The notes beneath the pieces were generated by a model that worked only from the letters and a program-made list of their open reading frames with translations, had not been told where the DNA came from and made no database searches. From Bacillota bacterium (GTDB lineage Bacteria > Bacillota > Clostridia > Christensenellales > UMGS416), in the NCBI GenBank assembly GCA_023409755.1, contig JAEYRA010000111.1, positions 1 to 43,555 of the forward strand: a stretch of DNA of 43,555 nt, in the 5' to 3' direction. This document shows positions 8,417 to 15,696 of this stretch, piece by piece. The position numbers and the translations under genes are program-made. Positions within the stretch are counted from its first letter, which is position 1. Every line of letters begins with the position of its first letter.

Positions 8417-9982
8417 CTAGCGGAACTGGATCCCCCAATTGGAGAACAATTGCCGCACCGAGCCCCACAGACTGGTGCCGCCGGCGGTCTGCTGGGTGCT
8501 CACGGTGGAGTGGGCAGAGGGGGTCGTGGACGCATCCCAGATGCCCGCGTTCTTGAGCGCCGTCTGCAGGGTCTTACGGGCGGTGCCCAGTGCCTCGCGG
8601 CCGCTCTTGAGCGTTGCCGGGTCGGCATTGGCGTCCTTGGCCGCTTCGAGCTTGGCCAACGCCGTCTCATAGGCCGTCACCAGCCCGGTCAGGTTGGCCT
8701 TCACGGTCTCGTCCGTCAGCGAGGCGATGGCCGCCTGGATGGCCGGCAGGTTCAGCGACGGCGTTTGGTTTCTGGGGTTGTCCTTGCCCTTTTCCGGCCC
8801 CTTGGGTTGGCCCACGGTGGCGCCCACGTCCTTCAGCGCGGCCAGCAGGGCCTTGCGGGCCGTGCAAAGCGCAGCGCGGGCAGCCTCCATCGTGGCCTCG
8901 TCGGCGCCGGCCTTCACGGCGGCGTCGTAGTTGGCCAGCGCCGTCTCATAGGCCGTCACCAGCCCGGTCAGGTTGGCCTTCACGGTCTCGTCCGTCAGCG
9001 CGGCGATGATCGCCTTGATGGCGTCCAGGTTCAGCGGCCGCGGGGCTTCCCACTGGTCATCCTCGTCGTCATCTGGCAGGGTGACGGTGATGCCCGCCTC
9101 CTTCAGCGCAGCCAGCAGGGTACTACGGGCGGCGTCCAGCGCGGTGCGGAAGCCCTGCATCGTGGCGTCGTCGGCGTCCGCTTCCCGCCCGGCCTGGTAG
9201 TTGTCCAGCGCCGTCTCATAGGCCGTCACCAGCCCGGTCAGGTTGGCATTCACGGTCTCGTCCGTCAGCGCGGCGATTGCCGCTTTGATGGCCGTCAGAT
9301 CGAGCGCGGGTGGGGCCTTCCACTGGTCGTGGTCGTCATTGCCCGGTATCTTGCCGGACTGGCCGGCCGTGAGCTTCGCGTTCTTGAGCGCGACCAGCAA
9401 GGCCTTGCGGGCGGCCTTGAGTGCCTCGCGGCAGTTTTTGACCGTGGCCTTGTCGGCCTTGGTTTGCAGCGCGGTCTTGTAGTTGGCCAGCGCCGTCTCA
9501 TAGGCCGTCACCAACCCGGTCAGCTTGGCCTTCATGGTCTCATCCGTCAACGCGGCGATGGAAGCCTTGATGGCAGTCAGGTTCAGCCGGCCGCCCTGGT
9601 CGGCGTCGCCGCGGGTGGGCTCGTCCTTGTCGCCCTGGTCGTCCCGGTCACCTTGGCTATCCTGGTCACCCTGGTCACCCTGGCTATCCTGGTCGCCCTG
9701 GTCATCCTGGTCATCCCGGTTGCCCTTGTCACCCTTGTCGCCTTTCTCCCCCTGGCCGCCCCGGTTGTCCTGGTCGTCCTGGTCGCCTTGCTCGTCCTGG
9801 TCGTCCTGGTCCCCGTTGCCGGAGCCGGATGGCCCACGGTCCTCGTTCTGCTGGCCACCCCCCTGGGAGCCTCCCTGTCCGCGATTGCCGCCTTTCCCGG
9901 CTGCCAGTGCCGTGGAGGACACCAGCACCAGGGTCAGCGCCACCACGATGGCGACCCACCATTTGCTCCGCTGTCTCAACAT
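8417..9982 (-). CDS. Secreted protein with low-complexity spacer and four homologous repeats
   Basis: A 521-residue exported protein of unknown function. A signal peptide covers residues 1-28 (ending STALAAG). Residues about 29-131 are a Gly/Asp/Gln-rich stretch with short collagen-like steps such as GEKGDKGDKG. Four helical repeats start near residues 133, 227, 317 and 410. Each holds ALTDETVKANLTGLVTAYET or a close variant plus an Arg/Lys/Ala-rich second helix. Acidic linkers (NDDHDQ, DDDEDD) separate repeats. The C-terminus SLWGSVRQLFSNWGIQFR is amphipathic. There is no LPXTG or SLH anchor. The start is set by AAGGAGGG and a promoter at 10028-10056. The repeat cores are nearly identical in DNA, suggesting recent duplication or gene conversion. 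Confidence 0.8.
   Translation of the reverse strand: MLRQRSKWWVAIVVALTLVLVSSTALAAGKGGNRGQGGSQGGGQQNEDRGPSGSGNGDQDDQDEQGDQDDQDNRGGQGEKGDKGDKGNRDDQDDQGDQDSQGDQGDQDSQGDRDDQGDKDEPTRGDADQGGRLNLTAIKASIAALTDETMKAKLTGLVTAYETALANYKTALQTKADKATVKNCREALKAARKALLVALKNAKLTAGQSGKIPGNDDHDQWKAPPALDLTAIKAAIAALTDETVNANLTGLVTAYETALDNYQAGREADADDATMQGFRTALDAARSTLLAALKEAGITVTLPDDDEDDQWEAPRPLNLDAIKAIIAALTDETVKANLTGLVTAYETALANYDAAVKAGADEATMEAARAALCTARKALLAALKDVGATVGQPKGPEKGKDNPRNQTPSLNLPAIQAAIASLTDETVKANLTGLVTAYETALAKLEAAKDANADPATLKSGREALGTARKTLQTALKNAGIWDASTTPSAHSTVSTQQTAGGTSLWGSVRQLFSNWGIQFR
8657..9555 (-). repeat. Four near-identical coding DNA repeats of about 69 bp
   Basis: Cores at about 8657-8724, 8936-9004, 9207-9274 and 9487-9555, period about 270-280 bp, each reading ATGAGACGGCGCTG or a close variant on the coding strand. 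They encode the LTGLVTAYETAL segment of each protein repeat. DNA identity is higher than the protein needs, so copy number may vary between strains. Confidence 0.8.
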
Positions 9983-10027
9983 GTCATACCCTCCTTCGCG
10001 TTTGGGTCTGCGCGGTTTTTTCCCGCT

Positions 10028-10056
10028 GTTATGTACATTCGCACCAGTGCTGACAA
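10028..10056 (-). promoter_or_regulatory. Promoter of the secreted repeat protein gene
   Basis: On the minus strand TTGTCA (10051-10056), a 17-nt spacer, then CATAAC (10028-10033, four of six matches). CGAA within the spacer, with ACCCCA further upstream, loosely resembles a SigI promoter. That second reading is speculative. A small hairpin GCGGGAAAAAACCGC lies in the leader. Confidence 0.45.
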
Positions 10057-10105
10057 AAAGTGGGGTAGGCTGCCCCGGTATAAATGCCCCAACCCAAACC
10101 TTCCC

Positions 10106-10134
10106 TTGCGCACACCCCGTCCCCCGGGTATGCT
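10106..10134 (+). promoter_or_regulatory. Promoter of the leader ORF and methyltransferase
   Basis: TTGCGC (10106-10111), a 17-nt C-rich spacer and TATGCT (10129-10134), giving a leader of about 120 nt before the methyltransferase that contains the 18-codon ORF. Confidence 0.55.
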
Positions 10135-10182
10135 GGGCCATGGGGCGCGTTGCCGCCCACAAACCGAGAGAGGGTGTTTGAC

Positions 10183-10239
10183 ATGGCAGACCAGCGCAGC
10201 CGCTCGAACCGACAGGACAACGGGGGGGCCATCCGCTGA
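10183..10239 (+). CDS. 18-codon leader ORF upstream of the methyltransferase
   Basis: An ATG with GAGAGAGGG at a suitable distance opens MADQRSRSNRQDNGGAIR and a TGA. It sits between the promoter at 10106-10134 and the methyltransferase start, 22 nt upstream of it. The product is very basic, polar and probably disordered. It could be a leader peptide that couples translation, a small protein, or chance. There is no run of one amino acid to suggest classical attenuation. Confidence 0.35.
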   Translation: MADQRSRSNRQDNGGAIR

Positions 10240-10261
10240 TTGCCCTCCCCAAGGAGGATGT

Positions 10262-11083
10262 ATGGCACTCAATTGGATTGACGTGAACGACTTTTCCATC
10301 CACAGCCTGCTGCTGCTGGAGCGCTTTCAGATTCGCCTGCTGCTTGCCCAGGCCGACCGGCCCGATGCCCGGCAGGCGCTGGCCACCGTGCTGGCGGCCC
10401 ACCCGGCCGAGCGGTGGACGCTGGCGCACCGCTGCCCCGAGCGCGCCGCCCTGGTGGACACCCTGGCCGCCGAAGGCCCCGCCGACCCCAATGCCGCCGA
10501 GCTGCGCCGGGCCGAGGTGGCGATGATGGCCTCGGTGGAGGACTTCATCACCTACACCGAGCCCGAACGCATGGACGAGCGGTGTGACTTCATCTACGGC
10601 TGGCAGCCCCAGCGGCTCCATGAGCTGGTGGACTTGAAGGACAAACTGGTGCTGGATGTGGGCAGCGGCTCGGGCCGGCTGGCCTTTGCCGCCGCGCCGC
10701 TGGCACGCATGGTGGTGGCCGTGGAGCCCGTGGGCACCCTGCGGGAGTATCTGCGTGACAAGATCGCCCGCGAGGGCATCGCCAACATGCGTGTGGCCGA
10801 CGGCATGGCCGACGCCCTGCCCTTCCTCGACGCCACCTTTGACGTGGTGATGTCCGGCCATGTGGTGGGCGACGACTACGAGGGCGAGATCGCCGAGCTT
10901 GTGCGCGTCACCCGCCCCGGCGGCTGGCTCATCGATTGCCCCGGCGAGGACAGCCGCAAGCACGGCCCCAATGAGGGCCTGCGCAGCCGTGGGTGGCAGG
11001 AGTTCCACTACACCAGCGTCTTTGGCGGCGACGTGTGGCGCTACCGCACACCGGCAGGGCCGGCAGCCATCGCCGCGCAATAA
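10262..11083 (+). CDS. Class I SAM-dependent methyltransferase
   Basis: A 273-residue cytoplasmic methyltransferase. Residues about 127-140 carry the SAM-binding motif LVLDVGSGSGRLAF, followed by VAVEPVG (acidic residue after strand 2), ADALPFLDATFDVVMSGHV (motif of strand 4) and RVTRPGGWLID (strand 5). The first 110 residues are helical and include FITYTEPERMDERCDF, perhaps the substrate cap. The long upstream open frame is ignored because GGAGG lies 6 nt before ATG 10262. Related proteins methylate small molecules or are annotated only by fold, so the substrate is open. A 15-bp hairpin follows, and then the GNAT gene. Confidence 0.82.
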   Translation: MALNWIDVNDFSIHSLLLLERFQIRLLLAQADRPDARQALATVLAAHPAERWTLAHRCPERAALVDTLAAEGPADPNAAELRRAEVAMMASVEDFITYTEPERMDERCDFIYGWQPQRLHELVDLKDKLVLDVGSGSGRLAFAAAPLARMVVAVEPVGTLREYLRDKIAREGIANMRVADGMADALPFLDATFDVVMSGHVVGDDYEGEIAELVRVTRPGGWLIDCPGEDSRKHGPNEGLRSRGWQEFHYTSVFGGDVWRYRTPAGPAAIAAQ

Positions 11084-11132
11084 ACAGCCGTCACGGGTGC
11101 CATCGCCCGCGGTGCGGCATCGCAGCAACCCC

Positions 11133-11164
11133 ACCGGAAGGACGTCTCCAGACGTCCTTCCGGT
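11133..11164 (+). terminator. Perfect 15-bp hairpin between methyltransferase and GNAT genes
   Basis: ACCGGAAGGACGTCT pairs perfectly with its complement across a 2-nt loop CC. Only TCTCAA follows, so it is a weak terminator or a read-through or RNA-stability hairpin ahead of the acetyltransferase at 11190. Confidence 0.6.
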
Positions 11165-11189
11165 TCTCAATGGAGCGAAAGGAGACACC

Positions 11190-11636
11190 ATGCCCGAAGT
11201 GATTCTCGCCCTGACCCCCGCCGACAACCTGTGGCAACCCGTGGCGGAATACGCCCGCGCCTGTTCCTGGCGGGCGGGCCCCCTGCTGGCCAACCGCATG
11301 GACCGCCAGGACTTCCTGCCCTGGGAGCGGGTGTTTGTGGCCGTGGACGGCAATGTCCTCTGCGGCTACTGCACCCTGACGGCCACCGACTGCCTGCCCG
11401 ACGTGGATTACACCCCCTGGGCCAGCTCGGTCTTTGTGGGTGAGCCCCACCGGGGCCACCGGCTGAGCCAGCGGCTGTTGGCGGCAGCCCTCGCCCACGC
11501 CCGGTCGCTGGGCTTTGCCACGGTCTACCTCGTCAGCGGTGAGCAGGGGCTCTATGAGAAGTACGGCTTCCGTAAGCTGGAGGAGCACATGGCCCCCTGG
11601 GGGCAGATGCAGCAGGTCTTTGCTATCGACCTGTGA
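11190..11636 (+). CDS. GNAT-family N-acetyltransferase
   Basis: A 148-residue acetyl-CoA-dependent acetyltransferase. FVGEPHRGHRLSQRLLAAAL (about 82-101) holds the acetyl-CoA-binding Arg/Gly turn, and YLVSGEQGLYEKYGFRKLEE is the typical C-terminal beta-strand and YxxxGF motif. The substrate is unknown; GNATs of this size act on amines of small molecules or antibiotics. The start at 11190 has AAAGGAG about 6 nt upstream. The gene probably shares transcription with the methyltransferase if the hairpin at 11133 is read through. Confidence 0.82.
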   Translation: MPEVILALTPADNLWQPVAEYARACSWRAGPLLANRMDRQDFLPWERVFVAVDGNVLCGYCTLTATDCLPDVDYTPWASSVFVGEPHRGHRLSQRLLAAALAHARSLGFATVYLVSGEQGLYEKYGFRKLEEHMAPWGQMQQVFAIDL

Positions 11637-11721
11637 GGGAGAACCTCCATCGCTGGCCCGTGCACACGGATGGCGTGAGGAAGGTCGAGTGCGTTCCCCC
11701 GAAGCCGCGTGGCGGTTAAGG

Positions 11722-12225
11722 GGACTGCGCTGCCGCGTAGGCGGTCCTTTTGGATGGCACCAAGAGTACCCAAAAACGACCGGGCACCCCGGATGGGTGC
11801 CCAACTGGTTCGGGCCGTGAGGGCGTTTTGCAACAACGCCCTAGCGCCTGGCTGGTCGTGCGCTCCGCGCGCCTGGTCGTGTACTTCGCACACTGCTCAG
11901 CCCTGCAACCCGGCTGCTCACCCATGCGACCCGGGACGGCGCGTAAGGCCCGGACGGCGGAGGCGCGGACGAGTTTCCTAGACCGGACGCCTGGCACAGA
12001 CTTTGGTGGCAGCGGCGGTAACTCGGTTCCGCATTGCTCCGCGATGAAGAACCTCAAACATCCCGCCCGACCAGCGCCCGGATGGCGCAAGACCGAGGGC
12101 CGTGAGTGCGACGCTAGCGTCGCACTAGCTGCCTGGATGGCAGCGTAAGGCCCGAGTGCTGTCGCTAGCTGTGTGCCGCCAGTCGCCCGGGGGAAGTTCG
12201 CAACGTGCCCGAGAGAGAACGAGGC
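11722..12225 (-). repeat. Repeat family A, copy A2, enlarged by two nested C units
   Basis: Minus-strand A unit with both A arms (left arm near 12190, right arm near 11975-12000). One C unit sits in the inner arm at about 12085-12165 (GGGCC, GTGA, hairpin, TA, hairpin, GTAA, GGCCC). A second, itself enlarged, lies at about 11795-11955 between the right arm and the final GGATGGCACC hairpin. Follows copy B2, beyond the GNAT gene at 12533. Confidence 0.82.
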
Positions 12226-12274
12226 GAACGCGCAAAGGGACGAGCGTCCCACCGCAACACTACGCGTTGCTCGC

Positions 12275-12535
12275 CCTGCGGCCGCCCAAGCGGTTCATCC
12301 GCGGGCGGCACGAAACAGCCTGTTCGTGGCACTCAGTCCCTCCCGCGTGAGCGACGCTTCGTTCGTAGAAACAATGTACGCGCCAACGCAGATGAAAGCC
12401 GCCCGACGGCGTGTACGTCGGACGGCTAAAATTCACTCGTGCCGGGCACTCCTGAGTCACCTTTGCCGTGCCACGGCAAAGGTGACCTAACTCGCGGCGG
12501 TCGCCGCAGGCGGCCGTCGCGAAAGCGTAGCGTCA
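12275..12535 (-). repeat. Repeat family B, copy B2, overlapping the stop of the GNAT gene
   Basis: Begins at the TGA of the gene at 12533 with CGCTGACGCTACGCTTTCG, almost the same as at the beta-galactosidase stop. It continues through the hairpin CACCTTTGCCG...CGGCAAAGGTG, the GCCGTCCGAC...GTCGGGCGGC hairpin (a compensated variant of the GCCCGCC stem), and the GCGGATGAACCGC stem-loop. Confidence 0.82.
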
Positions 12536-13042
12536 GCGTCCGTCGCGCTCCCGCCGCCAGTGGGCTGGCAGCCCGTCCCCCGCGGGCACCGGGCAGAACC
12601 CATTGCGTTGCAGAACCCGCAGGGAGGCCACGTTGTCCTCATTGACCAGCGCAAGCAGGCACGGCCGCCCAAAGGTGGCGAAATAGAGCGCAATGGCCCG
12701 GGGCACCACCTGCCCCATCAACCCCCGGCCCGTCCATCCCACATCCAGGAAGTAGCAGATCTCCACCTCGCCGCCCAGCTCATCCTTGGGCCCGAAACCG
12801 CACACGCCGATGAGCCCGCCGCCCTGCCGGTCCCGCAGCGCCAGCACATAAGGTCGCCGCGCCGGGTCAGCCGCGTCGTAGCCGCCGATGAAATAGGCCA
12901 GCAGTTCGCCAGCTTCCTCCGGCGTGCTCTGCCAGTCGGGCATCCAACGCAGCACGCTGGGCTGGTTGCACAGCACGTGGAAGCGCGCCGCGTCGGCCCC
13001 CGTCAGACGGTCGGCCCGCACATCCCCAGTATCAAAGAACAT
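12533..13042 (-). CDS. RimJ/RimL-type GNAT acetyltransferase
   Basis: A 169-residue acetyltransferase of the type that modifies protein N-termini or small amines. The start FFDTGDVRADRLTGADAARF matches the beta1-alpha1 opening of RimJ/RimL proteins. IGVCGF, GEVEICYFLDVGWTGRGLMG (acetyl-CoA turn, about 92-111) and NEDNVASLRVLQRNGF (the typical N-xxS-xxxxxk-GF motif) follow in order. ATG at 13042 is preceded by GAGAGGTG. The last Arg codon and the TGA are contained in repeat B2, so the C-terminal end has been set by the repeat. Substrate unknown. Confidence 0.85.
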   Translation of the reverse strand: MFFDTGDVRADRLTGADAARFHVLCNQPSVLRWMPDWQSTPEEAGELLAYFIGGYDAADPARRPYVLALRDRQGGGLIGVCGFGPKDELGGEVEICYFLDVGWTGRGLMGQVVPRAIALYFATFGRPCLLALVNEDNVASLRVLQRNGFCPVPAGDGLPAHWRRERDGR

Positions 13043-13099
13043 GCAACATCACCTCTCGCGCACACCTTACCACAACGCCATCCTGCCGTCCAAGGAGAA

Positions 13100-13440
13100 A
13101 AACGGCTCAAGCCATAGCGGCGTTGCACAAATGCGCCCGGTGGCACAAGGGAAGTCCAAGGCAGGGGTCACGGCCACGGCCCTCTGCCTTAGCGCCATGT
13201 GAGTAACCGGGTTGTAGGGCCGAGCAGTGTGCGAAGCGTTGCACAGCACGCCATAGCAGCTGGCTGGCGGCGTAAGGCGTGCAGGCTGTCGCAAGCCAAG
13301 TACCCCGGCCGTCAGGTGGCTGGTCGCAACCTTTCAGGTTGCTGCTCGCCTATGCAACCTAGGAGTATGCAACGCGCCCCATGGGAACGAAGTAAACGCC
13401 CAAAGGGATACTCCCTTTGAAGCCCTGCCATGGCCCGAAC
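13100..13440 (-). repeat. Degenerate repeat family A, copy A3, with nested hairpins
   Basis: On the minus strand CCCTTTGGGCGTTT, TTCGTT, GGGGCGCGTTGC and CTTGGCTTGCGACAGC are recognisable as the left half of family A. A D-type hairpin (GGTTGCATAGGCGAGCAG with GCGACCAGCC) is inserted in the left arm. The right half is eroded. It follows copy B3 in the same orientation. Confidence 0.6.
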
Positions 13441-13456
13441 AGGACAAGCGCACATA

Positions 13457-13785
13457 CCCCGCGGCCGCAGGCCGGTTCATCCGGCCAAGGCACGAAGCAC
13501 CCTGCCCGTGCAACTCGGCCCCCTCCCGCGTGAGCCCAGACGCCATGGACGGCGTTCGGCCAAGGGCCGTGTGTGGTTTGCATAGCAAACCACAAGCCGA
13601 AAGACGCGGCGTAAGGCCCACTGGCGACGTTTCTATCGTAAAAGCCATGCACGAGCCAACGCAGATGAACGCCCGCCAGCGACATGCGCGGTGGCGGGCA
13701 AGCCATACTCGTGACGAGCACTCCTGCTCGCCTTTGTCGCGAAGCGGCAAAGGCGAATTGCATGCGTATGCAATTGCACGCCCCG
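13457..13785 (-). repeat. Repeat family B, copy B3, with a nested C unit
   Basis: Contains GCCCGCCAGCGACATGCGCG...GGCGGGC (about 13671-13700), the hairpin of GCCTTTGTCG/GGCAAAGGC type (about 13731-13755), and the stem-loop GGCCGGATGAACCGGCC on the minus strand. A compact C unit lies at about 13570-13612 (GGGCC, GTGT, hairpin, AA, hairpin, GTAA, GGCCC). Unlike other B copies it does not start at a gene's stop codon. Confidence 0.75.
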
Positions 13786-13852
13786 GCAACAATAGGTTCG
13801 CTTGCCCATTCTGGCAGGCGACCCACATTTTGTTGACAAAGGAGCGGTCCCC

Positions 13853-14014
13853 ATGACACGTGTCATCTGTTCCTCCTGCGGCAAGCCCGCCGAGCTCAAG
13901 GAGATGGGCACCTGCCCGTCGTGCAGCCAATACCTGTGCAGGGAGTGCGAGCATCACTTCGACGGCTACTGCCAGCACTGCCTCAACGCCGAAAACGACC
14001 AGACAATCCTGTAA
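13853..14014 (+). CDS. 53-residue zinc-ribbon-like Cys-rich protein
   Basis: A mini-protein with ten cysteines or histidines placed to bind zinc: CSSC (7-10), CPSC (19-22), CREC, then HHFDGYC and CQHC. It is probably one or two zinc knuckles of the double-zinc-ribbon or B-box kind. ATG 13853 has GGAG about 8 nt upstream. It ends 65 nt before the M20 peptidase gene, which has its own promoter. Function unknown. Similar small proteins are common and often act as adaptors or are simply annotated as zinc ribbons. Confidence 0.65.
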   Translation: MTRVICSSCGKPAELKEMGTCPSCSQYLCRECEHHFDGYCQHCLNAENDQTIL

Positions 14015-14042
14015 AGCGCACTCGCCCCCCCCTTCGTTGTGG

Positions 14043-14048
14043 TATACT
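14043..14048 (+). promoter_or_regulatory. Extended -10 box (TGgTATACT) of the M20 peptidase gene
   Basis: TATACT is preceded by TGG and a run of eight C. The ATG is 31 nt downstream of the box. Confidence 0.6.
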
Positions 14049-14078
14049 GTTTCCATCAATTGACAGCGAGGGTTGCCT

Positions 14079-15449
14079 ATGGATCGTGAATTTGACCGCA
14101 AGGTCGTGGAATGGCTCAACGACCACAAGCCAGAGATGTACCAGGACATCGACCGGCTCCTTTCCATTGAAAGCGTGACCGGTGAACCTCAGCCCGGCGC
14201 ACCCTTCGGCGCACAGGTGAAGGAAGCGCTCGATTGCATTCTGGACATCTGCCAGCAGGCTGGCATGATCACCCGCAACATCGACGGCATGGTGGGTGAG
14301 GCCACCCTGGGCGTGGGCGGCCAGACACTGGGCGTGCTCACCCATGTGGACGTGGTGCCCGCCGGCATCGGCTGGCGTGTGAAGGACTACGGCCTCACGG
14401 TGGAAGACGGACAGCTCTACGGCCGGGGCATCACCGATGACAAAGGCCCGGCGGTGGCTACGGTGTACGCCCTGCGCGCGGCCATGGCCGCCGGGGCCAC
14501 CTTCCGCAAAAAGCTGGTGTTCATCTTCGGCGGCGACGAGGAGCAGGGCATGAAGTGTGTGACCCACTACCTCAAGGACAACAAGGCGCCCGACATGGCC
14601 TGGTCGCCGGATGCCGGTTTCCCGGTCATCCACTGTGAGAAAACCATCGCCCACGCCGCCCTGCTGGCCGATGTGGGAGCGGGGAGCCTGCTCACCGGCA
14701 TCCGCGGCGGCACGCGTACCAATGTGGTGCCCAACCGGGCCGAAGCCCTGCTGCGCGACCAGCCCCTGCTCGACGAGCCGCTGCCCCCCGGGGTGGAGCT
14801 TGACTTCACCGACGGCCAATGGCGCATGCTCGCCTCCGGCCGCCAGGCCCACGCCAGCACCCCTGACGCCGGCAGCAACGCCATTGTGGCGCTGCTCGAC
14901 GGCCTGCGCCGCGTGCTGCCCGAGGGCGACCCCGCCCGCGACGCTGCTGAGGGGCTGTGGCGCTGCTGCGCCGCCACCGACGGTGCCGGCCTGCGGGTGG
15001 ACTGCCGCGACCACGTCTCCGGCGCGCTCACTCTCAATCTGGGTGTCATTGAGATGGCCGACGGCGTCATCCGCGCCAAGCTCGACATGCGCCACCCCGT
15101 GGACGTGGACGTGCGGAAGACGATCTACACGGCGCTCCCGGCGGAGGCCACCGCCAATGGCGTGCGCGCGGTGGACATCGAGCACGACCAGGGCTTCAAC
15201 CTGCCCAAGGACCACGTACTGGTCAAGACCTTGACCGACCTCTACAACGACATCACCGGCGACCGCGCCGAGCCCATCGCCATCGGCGGGGGCACCTACG
15301 CCCGCAAGCTCCCCTGCGCCGTGGCCTACGGCATGATGTTTGCCGACGACGAGGAGTGCGCCCACATGGTCAACGAGCACATCAGTGAGGAGCACTTTCT
15401 GCAGGCCGCGCGGATCTATGCGCACGCTTTTCGGGAACTTGCGCAGTAG
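14079..15449 (+). CDS. M20-family dipeptidase (PepV-like)
   Basis: A 456-residue cytoplasmic metallopeptidase that releases amino acids from dipeptides or tripeptides. Metal and catalytic residues are in place: His89 and Asp91 in LTHVDVVP, Asp120/Asp121 in GITDDKGP, Glu154-Glu155 in FGGDEEQG, Asp in WSPDAGFPVI, and a late His in NEHISEEHF. The dimerisation lid lies between (about 185-325). The length suits PepV, which is around 470 aa. ATG 14079 is preferred over TTG 14073 because GAGGG lies 6 nt before it. The stop codon lies in the loop of a perfect 11-bp hairpin that begins repeat B4. Confidence 0.92.
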   Translation: MDREFDRKVVEWLNDHKPEMYQDIDRLLSIESVTGEPQPGAPFGAQVKEALDCILDICQQAGMITRNIDGMVGEATLGVGGQTLGVLTHVDVVPAGIGWRVKDYGLTVEDGQLYGRGITDDKGPAVATVYALRAAMAAGATFRKKLVFIFGGDEEQGMKCVTHYLKDNKAPDMAWSPDAGFPVIHCEKTIAHAALLADVGAGSLLTGIRGGTRTNVVPNRAEALLRDQPLLDEPLPPGVELDFTDGQWRMLASGRQAHASTPDAGSNAIVALLDGLRRVLPEGDPARDAAEGLWRCCAATDGAGLRVDCRDHVSGALTLNLGVIEMADGVIRAKLDMRHPVDVDVRKTIYTALPAEATANGVRAVDIEHDQGFNLPKDHVLVKTLTDLYNDITGDRAEPIAIGGGTYARKLPCAVAYGMMFADDEECAHMVNEHISEEHFLQAARIYAHAFRELAQ

Positions 15450-15460
15450 CGCAAGTTCCC
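15433..15460 (+). terminator. Hairpin with the M20 stop codon in its loop
   Basis: GGGAACTTGCG (15433-15443) pairs perfectly with CGCAAGTTCCC (15450-15460). The loop CAGTAG holds the UAG stop, and TTTCGCG follows. It could terminate transcription or slow ribosomes at the stop. It is also the first block of repeat B4. Confidence 0.6.
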
Positions 15461-15675
15461 TTTCGCGCCCGCCGCCTGCGGCGACGGTCGCGAGCTGGAG
15501 TTCTCGGCATGAGTGAATTGGGGCCCGCCACCGCGCATGTCGCTGGCGGGCTTCCGTTTGCGTTGGGTCGTGCGGGGTTTTTACGGTGGAAACGTCGCTG
15601 CGGCGGGAAGGGTAAGTGCCACTGGCAAGCTGTTTCGTGCCGTGGGCGGATGAACCGCCTGCGCGGCTGCTGGGG
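15447..15675 (+). repeat. Repeat family B, copy B4, starting at the M20 stop codon
   Basis: Reads on the plus strand: TTTCGCGCCCGCCGCC, then GCCCGCCACCGCGCATGTCG...GGCGGGCTT (about 15519-15551), GTGCCACTGGCAAGC, TTTCGTGCC, and the stem-loop GGCGGATGAACCGCC (about 15649-15663). The AT-rich islet follows, and then copy A4. Confidence 0.82.
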
Positions 15676-15696
15676 GGAATGCACTCGCCCGAATGG

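Noticed and set aside
8657..9555. The regularly spaced 69-bp repeats as CRISPR or intergenic elements
   Set aside because: They lie in frame within the secreted protein gene and encode its helical repeat.
8393..11083. An 896-codon plus frame and a 978-codon minus frame covering the repeat protein and methyltransferase
   Set aside because: Only the parts 10262-11083 (plus) and 8417-9982 (minus) have ribosome sites and domain content. The rest is antisense or leader sequence.
13802..13852. An earlier start for the zinc-ribbon protein (17 extra residues)
   Set aside because: There is no ribosome site ahead of 13802, while GGAG precedes ATG 13853, where the Cys pattern begins.
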